The notes beneath the pieces are model-generated. The model saw only the letters and a program-made list of their open reading frames with translations. It did no database searches and was not told where the DNA came from. A program made the translations under genes and the position numbers. Of a stretch of 64,000 nt of DNA, positions 14,200 to 26,117 are shown piece by piece. Position 1 is the stretch's first letter. The number at the start of each line of letters is the position of its first letter. Source of the stretch: Omphalotus guepiniiformis (taxonomy: Eukaryota; Basidiomycota; Agaricomycetes; Agaricales; Omphalotaceae); NCBI GenBank assembly GCA_028554645.1, contig JAQOOI010000012.1, positions 372,001 through 436,000 of the forward strand, in the 5' to 3' direction.

Positions 14200-14990
14200 G
14201 ACGAGAGTGAAAGGCAGCAAAATGAAGGGGAAACGCTGCGGCCTGGCAGCAGGCGCACAGCGGACGGACATTCACGGGGATGTCACGAACACGTTGAGTA
14301 GTCTTCGAAATCTTGCAAGCAATGATTTGGTTAAATAAATCTCTAGCTCCGTAAGCGGGGGGCTGAGGACCGGGGATTTTAATAGGGACGGTGCGCTCCT
14401 CGTCTTCGTCGTCTCTAGCGGCATGGCCATTAACGCCGTTGAGTTTTCCATTCACAGATTCCTTAGGGGGAATATCAATCCTGACGCTGGTCTGGTCCCG
14501 GATCTGCTTAAGGGTTGCACCTAGACCTTCGATTTAGATATGAAATAGAGGAAAACAAAACATGCCTGACCTTCAGGACCGATAATTGCAGGAATAGCAA
14601 CCGTAGCATTGATGATGAGTTCAGTCTAAAGTCAATTTTGAGCGAAGCGTTTAGTCGTTTGAGTGCATTCGACGTACGTCGGGACAAAGAAGAGCCAAGA
14701 GACTCCTTTTAGCCTTGTCCAACTCTCGTTGAGACTCTGCCCGGATACAAAAAGCAGTCTGACGAGTTCTCTGATTTCCCGAAGCGTCCACTTTGACCTT
14801 GTATTTAGTCATCTCTCCGAGAGTAACAGGTTTATTGTCTTTACTGGTCAAGTCGACGGTGGACAAAGTGAAGGAGTCGGTGAAGACAGATATATCGGAT
14901 CGATCATGGAGAACATTCAAATCATGTAAACTTATTTCTCGAGCATATATATTGTCCTGGAAAAAGAAAGCAGCAGGCTGCTTTTGCTTG
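14200..14990 (-). pseudogene. Vigilin (Scp160-like) N-terminal fragment
   Basis: Residues resemble the start of fungal vigilins: a TDSFTLSTVDL stretch, then YKVKVDASGNQRTRQTAF, a first KH module with GATLKQIRDQTSVRIDIPP, then TVPIKIPGPQPPAYGARDL and SKTTQRVRDIP. Introns are still recognisable, for example at 14640-14690. A few residues around LGEMTKYK appear deleted relative to the family. Homology stops near 14240, after which the chitin synthase 5' end begins, so most of the KH repeats are gone. Upstream (higher coordinates) it directly abuts a Not1 fragment. It is best read as one part of the same broken vigilin copy as the piece at 7735-8379. Confidence 0.75.
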
Positions 14991-15069
14991 ATCGTCATAG
15001 ATGAGTCTCCATGGTACTTGATCGATCATGTACACGATCAGTCCTCGACATTGCATCCAGAGCTTAGAA

Positions 15070-16440
15070 CGTGTATTTGTATTCACCAGCAGCCATGCAC
15101 TTGAGATAGCTGTTGACGCTCAACTCGGCGCAGACACGGAACAACAGTGACGAAGAGTCTTTTTCTTTGACAATACCTTGCGTCGTAAGCTGTGTGATGA
15201 AACGATACAAAGGTTTTTTTGGGAGAGTGGATCGCTGGTAGATGTTGACCCAATGCTGGAACCAGATGAGAAGCCTCTCTCTCATTTGCTCATTGGCTTC
15301 GTCGGAAACTAGCGAACTTCGGGTGTCAAAGCAAGAACCGGAGTACGCCTGAAACTGCGCAGATCGTCCAAAAGCTTGTTCACTCTGATAACAATATCGT
15401 TCAGACAGTGGAAGGCTTTGAGAAGAAACATCGCTTACTCTTCGTTAACCTTACCCGATTGAGATAGTTCGCTGAGAAGTTCGAGCGAATTGGAGACTGG
15501 TGAGAAAGACAATCCCTAATCAGACCTGCCACATAGTTCAGTAAGCTAAGTCGAGCTTCGGTGTATAACAACTTCGCAAGCTGCTGATCTAACAAGGAGA
15601 CATAGATCAGTTCACTGCGCAGGAGTGACACTGTAACCGGGATATTATATTTTCGCTAATATGAACTCTTCAGTACACATGCAACTCATTCTGAGAGAGA
15701 AGACTCAAACTCACTTCATCCTCGGGATACAGTAGCCATGTTATGGCTTCCTTGGCAACATCCTCAAAGGACTGACACAGTTGGTCCAGCACGGCCAAAT
15801 GGCGAAGGCATTTTGTATAGAAGTTGCACAACTTTCTGCGACATTTGCAGTGGCGTGCGCTGGCGATCACCAGCATCTGCAGCAAGGCTGAGTACGTTCC
15901 TGATGAGATACCGCACATCATGATTTGGGGGGAGAGCGGCGAGAGTTGTGAACTCCAGGAGTTTCAAAAAGACATGGTAGAGCTCGGCCGACTAGTGGCT
16001 CTTCTCTTTACGTCCATACTTAGTGTGAAAAGGACAATAAACAGGACCAGCAGTGAATATGACGGCTGGTCATACCAAGATCCTCGTAGACACTAGCTTG
16101 ATTGGGTTGCACGCTGCTTGCTTTGATGCGCAGAGGATACGGGCAGGAAAAGATTGAACTGAGCCTGACCGACGACGGACGGGTCGAAAAATGATGCAGC
16201 GATTCGTAAATTTGAGAAAAAATGTAAGAGAATTGGCGATGAAGTAAGAATGAATATTCAGACTACCTCCCGATGCCGACGCCTGGCTTCGTATGCGCCA
16301 GCAAAGCTTTTATCAACATCCAACACTGCCCTTTCCATAGCCGCCCTTTCAATAGCAGCACATGCAATCTCTAGGTGATCTGCAACCAAGAGAGCAATAA
16401 CTTGCTCGTTTTGCGCAACCTACAAACACCAATTGAGCCC
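15070..16440 (-). pseudogene. CCR4-NOT scaffold Not1, internal fragment with frameshifts
   Basis: Not1 is the scaffold of the CCR4-NOT deadenylase complex. Exons along the minus strand read VIALLVADHLEIACAAIE and GAYEARRRHREV (DUF3819 region). They are followed by ASVYEDLG, PPNHDVRYLIRNVLSLAA, SFEDVAKEAITWLLYPEDE, VSLLDQQLAKLLYTEARL and FRVCAELSVNSY. The order matches the middle of Not1. The frame breaks near 15800 and again near 15308, and other joins are imperfect. Both the N-terminal half and the C-terminal Not1 domain are absent. The fragment ends just before the vigilin piece begins. It cannot encode a working scaffold; transcription is possible but not shown. Confidence 0.75.
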
Positions 16441-17120
16441 TGTCAGCTGCTACGTGATCTGATCCACTAAAAACTTTTGTGCGGCTTCCTGTAGGGAAAC
16501 AGGCTGCTTCTTATCATTAACGATTTCGCGTGCATCTTGCATCTTCACATCTACTTCAACAGCCACGCTCTCTCTTTCTCGAGCACCACTGAATGACCCG
16601 ACATAGGTTTCCCCAGAGAAAGAAGCAGTATCACTACTTTGTGGGTCACCATCTGTATCGATGCGCTTATCTGTATCGATGCGCTTTGTCTAGGTATTCG
16701 CGTGCGTCACGCGCCAAGGAAAGTGCAGCACGGTAGAGTGCGGCTACGTCCTCCGAAGGTTGTACCGGAGCAGATGCATTGCTGGTGGTAGTGAATCGCT
16801 GTAACTGCCGACCAAGCAACTGCGAAAATCCTTCAGCCTGGGGTTGAGTTTGAGAAGCGGCTGTGGAAGCGCTGGACAGCTGTTGCGAGTTAATATTCTG
16901 ATTACTGCCTCAGTATATGTTCAAATTATCATTAACCTATGTCATTCACCTGCAACCACGCAATTGCTTTCCTGATAGCCTTCGGAACTTGAGAGTTGTG
17001 ATTTCTGCCATCGGTGTGACTAAATGCTGCGATCCAACAAAGAAGCATCTGTGGTTGGAAGAACTTCGACATTTCTATGATGGTTTTTGAGTTCGTGCTG
17101 CTGTCCTTCATTACCAGCAT
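16441..17120 (-). pseudogene. Unassigned exon group upstream of the Not1 fragment
   Basis: Three minus-strand stretches look like real exons with plausible splice sites: one containing QMLLCWIAAFSHTDGRN (16932-17120), one rich in Ser/Thr/Gln ending RDAREYLDKAHRYR (16690-16900), and one ending KKQPVSLQEAAQKFL (16470-16680). They do not match the part of Not1 that should precede the fragment at 15070-16440. They therefore probably come from another gene that I do not recognise. No start codon or complete product can be assigned. Confidence 0.4.
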
Positions 17121-17254
17121 CTCCTATATAATGCATCCAGTAGGTGCAAGCATAGTCGACGTAAAGACAGCTCGATGGACCCTGCGCACAACACCTTTTC
17201 TGTCCATTTCAAGAACATCTTCACGGTCCCGATGCTTTGCAACAAACTTGCTCC

Positions 17255-17372
17255 TGCGGGAGATTGGACTAAGTCTCTGATTCAGGAACATGAGGAAGTG
17301 ATACACAATGATATGCGGGAGATTAGACTAAGTCTCTGATTCAGGAACATGAGGAAGTGATACACAATGATG
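17255..17372. repeat. 59-bp direct tandem duplication
   Basis: The segment starting tgcgggagattggactaag at 17255 is repeated at 17314 with essentially one substitution (ttgg to ttag). The near identity implies a recent duplication. It lies in non-coding or unassigned sequence. Confidence 0.9.
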
Positions 17373-19420
17373 GACTGCTGAGCTGATAGTTGAATGTATA
17401 ATCTTGGAGGTGCCTTTTCCTTGTTACTCATATAATGAGTGAGGGAGGTGTGCCGAGGACGAATGACGCGGACGCCCTGCGACCCACCCGTCTTCTCTGG
17501 CACGACCATGATAAAATCATCAATCGAGCTTGCTGAGGAAGTTGACCGTGTACGGCACGGCATGTATAATCGCCGCAAATGGCACAAAAGGGCCGAATGT
17601 TTACGATGAGGTGGTAGATAATGAACGTGTGCGACAAACCCATTGAAGGTTGTTTCGTTATCTGCAAGTGGGGACACGGCTAACGCCTGTTGTCGAAGGG
17701 CAGCTCGACCTTCACTTTGCGGTGCCCGAAGTAACCTGGTCCGTGGTCGCATAATTTTCCCCGGTATCTGAAAGGCTGCAAAAAGTAGGGTAGGAGATAT
17801 TTCACGACAAGTTCGTCGCTAGCTATAAATGGCATGCGCATTCCAAAACAACATGACTCGCCAGGATTGAACCATCACTGTTGTCAGATGCAACAGCTCA
17901 ATCCTGAGCATGTTGTCGGTCTCGCCTTCGGTAATGCGACGCCACATTAGGCGTGTAATCGATCACCGAATGGACTGTCCAATATATTTTGCTTAGATCC
18001 TATTTGTGATCCACGAACGAGGGTGCCAAAATGTGGCGTCATGAAGAGGCTTTGTGCGACCGGGGTCATCAAACGTCAATTGTGATGAAAGATCAGAGGA
18101 CGACGTCATTCTAGAGTGTCCTAGAGAAAGTACGCGCTAGGTCGATCTCGGAGTTGTGAGTGCAAAAACGATAGCAAAAACTACACTAGCACGCAGGATT
18201 ATTTGAGATGTTGCCTCTGAATAATAACGGATACGGCGGTGAGGACAGCACCGTGTTCTGGTTGGGTTGGGGTGTATCCGAATACCGAAGGTTATAAATC
18301 GTCAAGGACATTTTCATGGGCAGAAGTTGGGTTGCCATATCAGTGAAGAGTAAGCGTGGAAGAAGCAAAGTGGCATCGTTTTGAGCAAGGGCTGAGGTAG
18401 GAGTAGGAATGAAGCTCGTGCGTGAAGCCAATACTGAAGGTTCAGCGTCTGCAAATGCGGTGGAAAGAATGAAGACGCCTTTCCACTCGGCAGGATATCT
18501 ATCGATATACGTGGTGACACGAGCTCGTCGTTGAAGTACTGAGGCTGACACAGTACCGTACGGAATCGGCCATGCCCGTCTGAACCGCAAATGTTAACGT
18601 ACTGGTGGGTTTGGTGTAGATACTGACTAGCATGCGATTCCGATGAGGAAGTAGAAGTCAACTGCGGGTGCATCGAGCTCGACAAGCGACATGACTACCA
18701 GGGCGGCAAGTTTACAACGAGCTTACAGGCTCGTGCTGGATGTACATCGATGACGGAGCTGCCAATGCACAAAACTTCTGTCAGGGATGTGGTTTCAGGT
18801 CGGCTGGCGTTCGATCTCGACTGCGAACCATGAACCCGACATTCGGAGCCGAATTCATAGATGATACTAGCACGTCCAGCAGCCGCCTGAATCCAAGAAT
18901 CACCTGTAAAGATATCGCAGCTTTTTTGTAATTGGTACAGGAGCAATACATTTTTGCTCTTGATTCGCAAAGATTGTGGGCCGCAAGTGTTGTCCAGCCA
19001 TGCGCTGATGTCCAGGAGATGACTAGCGCCAAAGACACCCTCGAAAGCGCACGGTAACTTTCGTAGAGGGATGTTGTTAGACTGTGCGTGTGACACACAA
19101 GACGCTCGCTACAATCTTTTGGTTTGTTCAGTACTGTTGATACATAGCAAACCCGAGTTAGTAAAGTCAATGCCATGCCATGAACTACAGTCTACGCAGC
19201 ACGTACTTTAACCTAGAATACATTGACTTGACGGAATGAAGTATCATGATACTTGGCGCCATCCCCACCCAGAATCCTCCCAATCCTCCCAAAAGTCTGA
19301 GAAGTGTAACATCATCCTCGGAAACGTAAGGATATCATGTCGTTTCTGTGCATTTTAGAACATGAAAGAAGGAATGAATCGAAAGTGCGAGCGATAAGTA
19401 CCTCTCCGTTTCGAATAGAA
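17373..19420. other. Two-kilobase stretch without a recognisable gene
   Basis: Several minus-strand open frames of 100-155 codons occur (17282-17752, 18186-18590, 18695-19096). Their composition is ordinary, their splice joins are unclear and no motif is recognisable. They may be an eroded gene or chance frames. A plus-strand hit is also lacking. Confidence 0.4.
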
Positions 19421-19427
19421 CTCATAC

Positions 19428-19451
19428 ATAGTTTAGCGTCGTTTTCGGACG
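19428..19451 (-). repeat. Inverted copy of a terminal-repeat-like 20-bp motif
   Basis: On the minus strand it reads cgtccgaaaacgacgctaaac. It matches two plus-strand copies at 25999-26020 and 33393-33413 with few differences. It faces outward to the left while the other two face right, the arrangement expected of element ends. It lies about 200 bp beyond the stop of the WD40 gene at 19649-21484. Confidence 0.55.
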
Positions 19452-19648
19452 ACGTGTACGCCACATAGTCGGTATATATGATTCATTTGAATGAAACCAC
19501 AGGCAACCCGTCTTGTCCGACGTATCTGAATGCATATTCTTATTCATGCGTATGATTGATTGCAAGAAGATCGAATTACGAAGGCCAGAGCAGAACATCA
19601 AGTCTAAATACCAGTATATTCCGAAAAACAGTATCTAGTTAAACCATG

Positions 19649-21484
19649 TCACAGCCCAAAGAGCTGCAAAATGGCCCGTACACTAGCCAACCACCCCATT
19701 TCTTCCATGCGAGAGAGAAGTAGAGGCTCATTGATTGTGGAGATGCTGAAGATACCACGGATCATGAGCTCAAGACCATACAACACCATATGAAGGTTGG
19801 GTACGAGACCAGCAACAACGAGCTTGTACCCTTCAAGGGCCTGAGCTAGATTTGGTCGAAATCCTCGGATAACGAACATGAACCCCGACGCAACTTGCTG
19901 GAAATCCGGCACAAAACTACTAAAAATGAGCTTGCACCCATCACAGACCAGGCTGGGGTTCGATACAAACGGAAGGCCTTCGACGGCAATGTCGAATCCA
20001 AACCAAACTTGATCAAAGTCTGGAACGACCAATGTAGTATGTCTCGAAGCCATTAAACCGAGTATGGTGCTGGGGCCAACCATGATGGGAAGCGTTAAGG
20101 CGAGTACTGCGTATACAACGTATCGCGCAAGTTGATATACGCGCGAAAGCAATCTGTGCAAGTACATTCGAAAATCCGCTTGGGATACCTCGCAGTCGTC
20201 CACCCAAATGCGTACGGTGCCACTCTGATCCACATTGCTGTCTAAGCCCGTCGCAATGAGTTTCAGCCCGTTGTCGCGACAAACAAATGCCTACAACCAA
20301 GAATTAGCATTCGTGGCAATCCAATCGATATTATAATGTGACATACTAAAGCGCTGATCTTCACACTGTCTGCATCAACAGACGTTAGTGGGTCCAGGAA
20401 GCAGCGGTGTCACAGAAACCGACCATTATCTGTGTCTAACGTCTGGACTCTCTCTCCCTGTTCAGTCGCGAAGATACTGGCAACGCCATGAGACGTGCCC
20501 ATGATTGCCGCTTTCCCATTGTCAATGAAAATGACCGGAAGAAGGTGATTATTTTCCAGATCCATTTGCTCGTCGGACGAGTAAACCCTGCGGCACTCCG
20601 GTAGAGCATACCAATCCAATCCTGACTGAAAATTGCTGACGACCAAAAATCTATGATCAGGGGAAATAGCTGAGGCACCGCTGATCCAACGTGAGTTTGA
20701 TAATATACGAGCCTGCTGGCCACGTACCATGTAATACTCAGTCCATACTTCCAAATCCCGTTGCCGCTCTCGGTATCAAAGATCCTAGGTGAAACTTCAG
20801 TATGGCACATCAAATATCCGACCTGAACGAACGTACCACAAACCATGATGTAAGAACGTGACTAGCACTTCCTGACTGCTCAAAAAATGAGTGACAGTAA
20901 CAATGACAGGCAGGGGAGTGATTCCATCTGCATCAGCGATGCCGCGCAATTTGAAAGAGCCTCGTAGTTCCCAGCTGCGCACTACAGGAAGTGATAAGTC
21001 TCTTCGCCTGTACCATAAAACATTGCTCACTGTTTCTTTCTATTGAAATAATACACGGCCCAGTGCCAAAATTGACTAACACGGTTTTTGATAAATGGTG
21101 CACTTCAATGGATTTGACCACTGAACCGCCCTCATAGACAGGCCTGGTGCGGGTGTTAGTCCCGTGCTAGCTAACTCTTCAGTACATGGACGTGAGACGT
21201 GCCCGAAAACGTACATAGCTTATTGTGAAAACACGAATATTGCCACGAAGATCACCAGCTATCATTGTGGTATTATTGAACCATCGTAAGGATGTTACAA
21301 TAACGGGTTCCCGAAAATAGGATATTAGCACAGCGCTAGTGTCGCGGATGCCATAGAACTGAAGGTTACGGTTGTCGCTAGGGCTTGCAGACGCAAGGAG
21401 ATTGCCATCCGGCGAAAACGCGAGAGCGTGAATAGGCTGGACTTGCTCCTGTATCGAATATCCAGACCGATAGGATGTGGGCAT
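19649..21484 (-). CDS. WD40-repeat protein with C-terminal membrane segments (paralogue A)
   Basis: Begins at 21484 with MPTSYRS, the same seven residues that open the paralogue at 26118. WD40-like blades are visible (IHALAFSPDGNLLASASPSD, SLRWFNNTTMIAGDLRGN, AISPDHRFLVVSNFQSGLDW, and VDQSGTVRIWVDD near the end). After the propeller comes a hydrophobic segment (VVYAVLALTLPIMVG). A tail of repeated F-V/L-P-related segments follows and ends at 19649. The function is unknown; the layout suggests a membrane-anchored interaction platform. At least six introns are needed. The gene points away from its paralogue, with a KOW gene between them. I see no frame break in this copy. Confidence 0.65.
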
Positions 21485-23208
21485 ATTGAGTGGCAAGTGA
21501 TTTGAGGGATTGCAGCGGGGTTTTTCTACTATCCGCCACATGTTTTACATGCGCAGAGGACACATCCGTCATGACTGGTGGAGCTGACAAGTCAGAAAAT
21601 CTGAGGACTTCGAACTTCCAGCACAATGCATGCATGAAAAAAACACTCACTGCTCTGATTTTGTAGTTTACCGTCATCTCGGACGTCGTTCATGAAGCAC
21701 GGATCTAGACGTGGCTCCGCCATTTGATGCCACCACTACATTTGTTGTCATTCCCTATCATTGACGATGCAGGGTCTGCACAGCATCTTTCGCTCTTACT
21801 TTGCTTCTTACTTTGCTTTTTACTGCACCATACAAAATTCATTTGTATAACGACTCAAAAGTTGATACATGATGACGTTCGTCCATATAACGACAAGAAC
21901 CGCCTTACAGGGCATCAGTGCGAAGATTGTGTTATACAATTCGGTGTGGACAAGATGTGTACATTTGAAAGACGATATACAGGATCGGCTCGGAGTACTT
22001 GCCCTCGCCCTAAGCCCCTCTTCGAGCACAGGACGCTAACAACCGTCACGAAAACGACCTGTTGACTACCTTGCCCTCGGTGTCGCTGAAGCAGGCAGTG
22101 CTGCATTGATATCTCTAGGCTGATGCGGGATGCGGGATGCAGATGTTCGGTGAGATTGTCTTTTCAGGATTCATATTAGTCTAGTGAAAACGACAGACAT
22201 TTTTTTAACTCACGTATGAACCAGGGAGCGGATGTTGGGGTCTTTAGCTAGGGATAATTGTGTGGATGGAGTCGAGTTAGTGGAAGTGTTGTATGGGAAT
22301 TAAGGGGAAATTGGGGTACCTATTGGACTGGGATTGATAAAGCATCCTTCTCGGTCCAATCAGCAATTGACCTCCATATTCTTCACCTCGCCTCCTGCTG
22401 TCGCTTGCCGCACCACGGCCACGTCAATACCGTCTAGCAGGCTTCAGAGCGCGCCCGCGCGCGTAGATACAGTCCACTGTGTTCGCAATGTGTTGTTCTA
22501 TTCTCCAGGTTTGGACAAACTTCGTAAATGTTGGTTTCTTGCCGTGGGGGATGACTGCATATAAATAACCACGACACGACAGCGAACTTCAGGCAGCCTT
22601 TCACAAAACACCAAAAGCTCTAGAAAAAGACGGTGTTAGGTTACCAAGATACTCGAATTTGAAGACCTGTCTTACCTTGGTATCACAGCCACAGCCACAT
22701 CGACACGCCTGCAGGATTACGGTTAGAACTCGCCCTATAGATAGAGAACAAACTCACCGAGTAGTGTATCCAGGTGTCCAGGGTATCCAGAAAAACTTTT
22801 GTGGAGAAGATAGATCATCCAGAGGTATGTATTCGTAGATATAAGATTATATAGATAAATAGCAAGTGGTAGTTGAAGAGACAGAAGGGGAAAGCTGACA
22901 TAATGCTGTGAGGAGGAGGAAGAATTGGCCGACACGAGCTCGGGACGGCTCACGTGAGGAGACGCGTGAGCCGTCCCGAGCTCGTTTCGCGACTGTTATG
23001 GTTGTTGCGTCGGAGTCTGAAACAATTTTTTCAAACGTTTGAAGTCCCCACCACCGTAGGTACCGATGAGAATGCAGAATCTGAGCAACGATTCGAATTT
23101 GTGCTCAAATACTGTTACTTCAGCGTCATAGTGTTAAATAGTGTTAATAGAGGTACCTCGAGAATGTATCCTCTTCAAAACTGAGCTCTAAGAAAGTTTT
23201 ATTGCAGC
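21485..23208. other. Intergenic region upstream of the WD40 (A) and KOW genes
   Basis: No gene is recognised in 1.7 kb. It carries the 5' regions of two divergent genes and a perfect inverted repeat at 22934-22985. Frames at 21724-22065 and 22334-22564 show no family features. Confidence 0.45.
22934..22985. repeat. Perfect 21-bp inverted repeat with 10-nt spacer
   Basis: Arms 22934-22954 and 22965-22985 are exact reverse complements (acgagctcgggacggctcac... paired with ...gtgagccgtcccgagctcgt). They are GC-rich within an AT-richer spacer. It could be paired ends of a lost small transposon, a hairpin in an RNA, or a protein-binding palindrome. Confidence 0.9.
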
Positions 23209-25851
23209 ATGAACACCTTGTTTTTGGATATAGAAGCAGCAGTCTCGTCAGACGAGGAAGAGGACTTCGATGCAGGAAACGGGTCCGAAAGTACGTCGCC
23301 GTCTGCCTCTCAGTCAATAGCCTTTACTGACCTCATCGTCGGCCCTGTAGCCTCCAACAATGACCCTGCGGATGATGTATCCTCCATTAATGACCTTACG
23401 GACGATGCACCCTCCTCCTTCAATAGTGACCCTTCGGATGACCAGGGAATGTCGGGTTTTTTAAAATTCTTGAAGTCGAAATACGTTGACTCTGCACCGG
23501 TTCACCCCCGAAGCAGCGACCGTTCGACCTCTCAATTCGTATATCATGAGGAGCCTGACCTTTGGATCGACCGCCTCAAAATTAATGGGCCCCGGGCTGG
23601 AGATTGGTCTCTTTTTGAAGTTAAATGTGTGGTGTGTTCAGAATCGCGACGTGTGCTCACCCAACTCTGACGTCCAGTTTAAGGCTGGCAGAGAATTGGA
23701 ACTTCTATTTGATCTTCAGACCCAGTTCAACCCACCGGAGCTCAGGTCTGCCTTTGCATCTCGCTCACGCGGCGGGTCTGTGTTTCTGGAGACCTCATCC
23801 CTCGTAACAACCACGAAACTCAGCGTTTTCCTTCGTCTACACGGCGCGACACTCAAGGGTAGCGGCGAGCCGTCCTTTGATCCACATTGGCATAGACATC
23901 TACCTTCCCTCCGTGTGAGGTCGATACCCATGGAGGACTGGATCTCGCTCATGAGTTGGATAGCCCCGCCTCTGAAGTCGGTGCCGAAAGCCGGAGAATT
24001 GGTTCAGATTGTCAAAGGAATCTACCGAGGGGATGTGGGCGTGGTCTACCGGCCTGGTGGTTTCGACGAATTCTCAGTTCTCCTCGTTCCTCGGTTGAAA
24101 ACACAGGCGAAAAGCGTCAAGAAACAACTGTCAAATGAGAAGAAACGCAAAAGGGTATCTGATCGACCGCCTCAAGCTCTATTCTCTCCGTCACTCATGC
24201 GTTCAGAGTTCGGGGAAAATAGCGTCGAGCAGCACGCGACAAAAACCCACCATTTTCGGTTTCGAGGGCAGATGTTTGTACATGGATTACTGAAGAAGGT
24301 GTTTGCCGCGAGCAGCGTCTCTCAGACTAATACTTTCTTACCCCCTGTTATGGCAAAAATTTTCCGAGATTCTGGGCATCCCTTCCTCAAGAACATAGCA
24401 TTTGTCGATACTCCGTCATGGTCTTTTGAGACAGGGGAGCGCGTCAGAGTTGCCGATATCGAAGTCCCATTGACTGCTGGAACAGTGCGCACTGTGTTTT
24501 CAGACCGGTGCATTGTCAAATTTTCGGACGCGAATGGTAATGACGAAGGCGAACACGTACTAGAAAAAAGACATCTCCGGAAAACTTTTGAGACGGGAGA
24601 TTCAGTACGCATCTCATTCGGTGTGCTGGCAGGCGTGGAGGGCTTAGTGGTGGGAATGTCTACGGATTCACCATCCGTCGAGGTGCTGCATCGTGTCCCT
24701 GACCCTGAGCCCAAGGTAAAGTTGATATCGTTTAACAGAGGGAAATACTTCTAATCTGCGAATATTAGGTGTCTACAGTCCATGTAAATTCCGTCACCAG
24801 ATCAACTCCAAGTCCGCGCTCCTTCCCGGTCACTACCAACTCGTCGGGGAACGCTGATGTCCATAAATTACCGTCAAGTTTCATTCCATGGCAGGAAATG
24901 GTTGTCTGCATCACGCGAGGGACATTCAAGGGACGGCACGGGCGAATTAAGGATGTCGGTTTCTCTGGGAGCGCTAGTGGCTTGCGTGTCCATGTACAAT
25001 GGGAAGATCATTCCCCGTACATATCCAACGACCGTGTATGGTTTGATTACGATCATGTCGTGGACGCGGCGACGCTTCGACGATTAGTGGAGGTTCAGAA
25101 GCCACATCTTGAATCTCCCTTCCAGCTCAAGCAGTCCTACGAGCCCACTATCCTGCCCCAAAACTCTTTATCTGTTCTCCCTGCTTTAGTGTTCCCGAAA
25201 CCTTTGACACCTGCGGGTAGTTCAACCCCAATGCAGGATCTGGGCAGTGAGACTCCCGCGTGGAATGCATCAGAGGATAGTGGACCTTCAACCAGTGAGA
25301 TACGGCCTCCTGAAGGCTATGTCATGCCTTACTGGCTAGAGGATGACCGTCTCCGGGATAAAGACATCGAAGTCGTTGTCACTCATTTTGGTGATCAAAA
25401 GCGCCGACTTGTCCGGTACAACGGAATAGCGTTGGAAGGAAGAAAAACATTACGACAACCAATTGTGCCCATTCCTCTCCATACGATTCGCATGGTTCGT
25501 GACCCATTCCTCGTCACCAGCTGGCAGGGGTTGCTGCTGGTCATCAGAGGGTTCCATACGGGCAAATACGTGCGACGAGTATCTTACTTTTATGACAAGG
25601 AGAAACTAGATTCAAAACGTATCGCTATCGTGGCTGTTGTCGATAGAGCTGGTCCCATAGAACACTTGACTGGCGAGGTTTTAGAATTGCATCCCGACCT
25701 TCTTGCATATACAACACCCGAGGATGCAGCAAGTAGGGTTAGAGCAGACGAGCAGATGCGGGAGATGAGAGAAGAATATAGAAAGCGTTATTCCAATAAA
25801 GCCCCCATCCGCTACGATTACGACGGCGATACCTGGGGAGGTGATATTTAG
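23209..25851 (+). CDS. KOW-motif (Spt5-like) protein of the basidiomycete-expanded type
   Basis: About 850 residues in three exons (23209 to about 23635, 23683-24729, 24769-25851). The N-terminus is acidic and Ser-rich (SSDEEEDFDAGNGSES), like Spt5. KOW-like strands follow: AGELVQIVKGIYRGDVGVVY, ETGDSVRISFGVLAGVEGL and WQEMVVCITRGTFKGRHGRI. After these comes a FDYDHVVDA segment seen in this family. Spt5 itself is a transcription elongation factor binding RNA polymerase II. These agaricomycete relatives lack a demonstrated role and are often found near transposons. No NGN domain or CTR repeats are evident, so it is not the essential Spt5. Intron joins are clean and the frame is intact. Confidence 0.7.
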
Positions 25852-25998
25852 CCATAATATACTGTAGTCATTGTTACACTGTATCTGATAGAACTATGTA
25901 ATTTATCTCTTGTTTGAATCAAACCAAACATTCACGTATCAGATGCTTAAACATGCATAAGAGTTGGAGTCCTTCAGTATGAACTACACATCACATCA

Positions 25999-26020
25999 CG
26001 TCCGGAACGACGTTAAACTA
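25999..26020 (+). repeat. Terminal-repeat-like motif, copy 2
   Basis: Reads cgtccggaacgacgttaaac, then tacc. Similarity to the copy at 33393 extends for some 40 bp with gaps (…gagtct..gggct). It sits about 100 bp upstream of the WD40 gene at 26118. Confidence 0.6.
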
Positions 26021-26117
26021 CCGACGTGAGTCTAGTGGCTGTGCTCTCCGATAATGTGTACACCATGAGGCTTCGCCCTTTGTTAAATAAGGGAACGCGT
26101 CTCTTAGTTTCGAGGTT

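Noticed and set aside
16441..17120. Reading this exon group as the preceding part of Not1
   Set aside because: The residues before the DUF3819-like piece do not match the segment expected there in Not1, so it is listed as unassigned.
22934..22985. Hairpin read as a transcription terminator
   Set aside because: Rho-independent terminators do not apply in fungi, there is no U run, and it lies upstream of two divergent genes.
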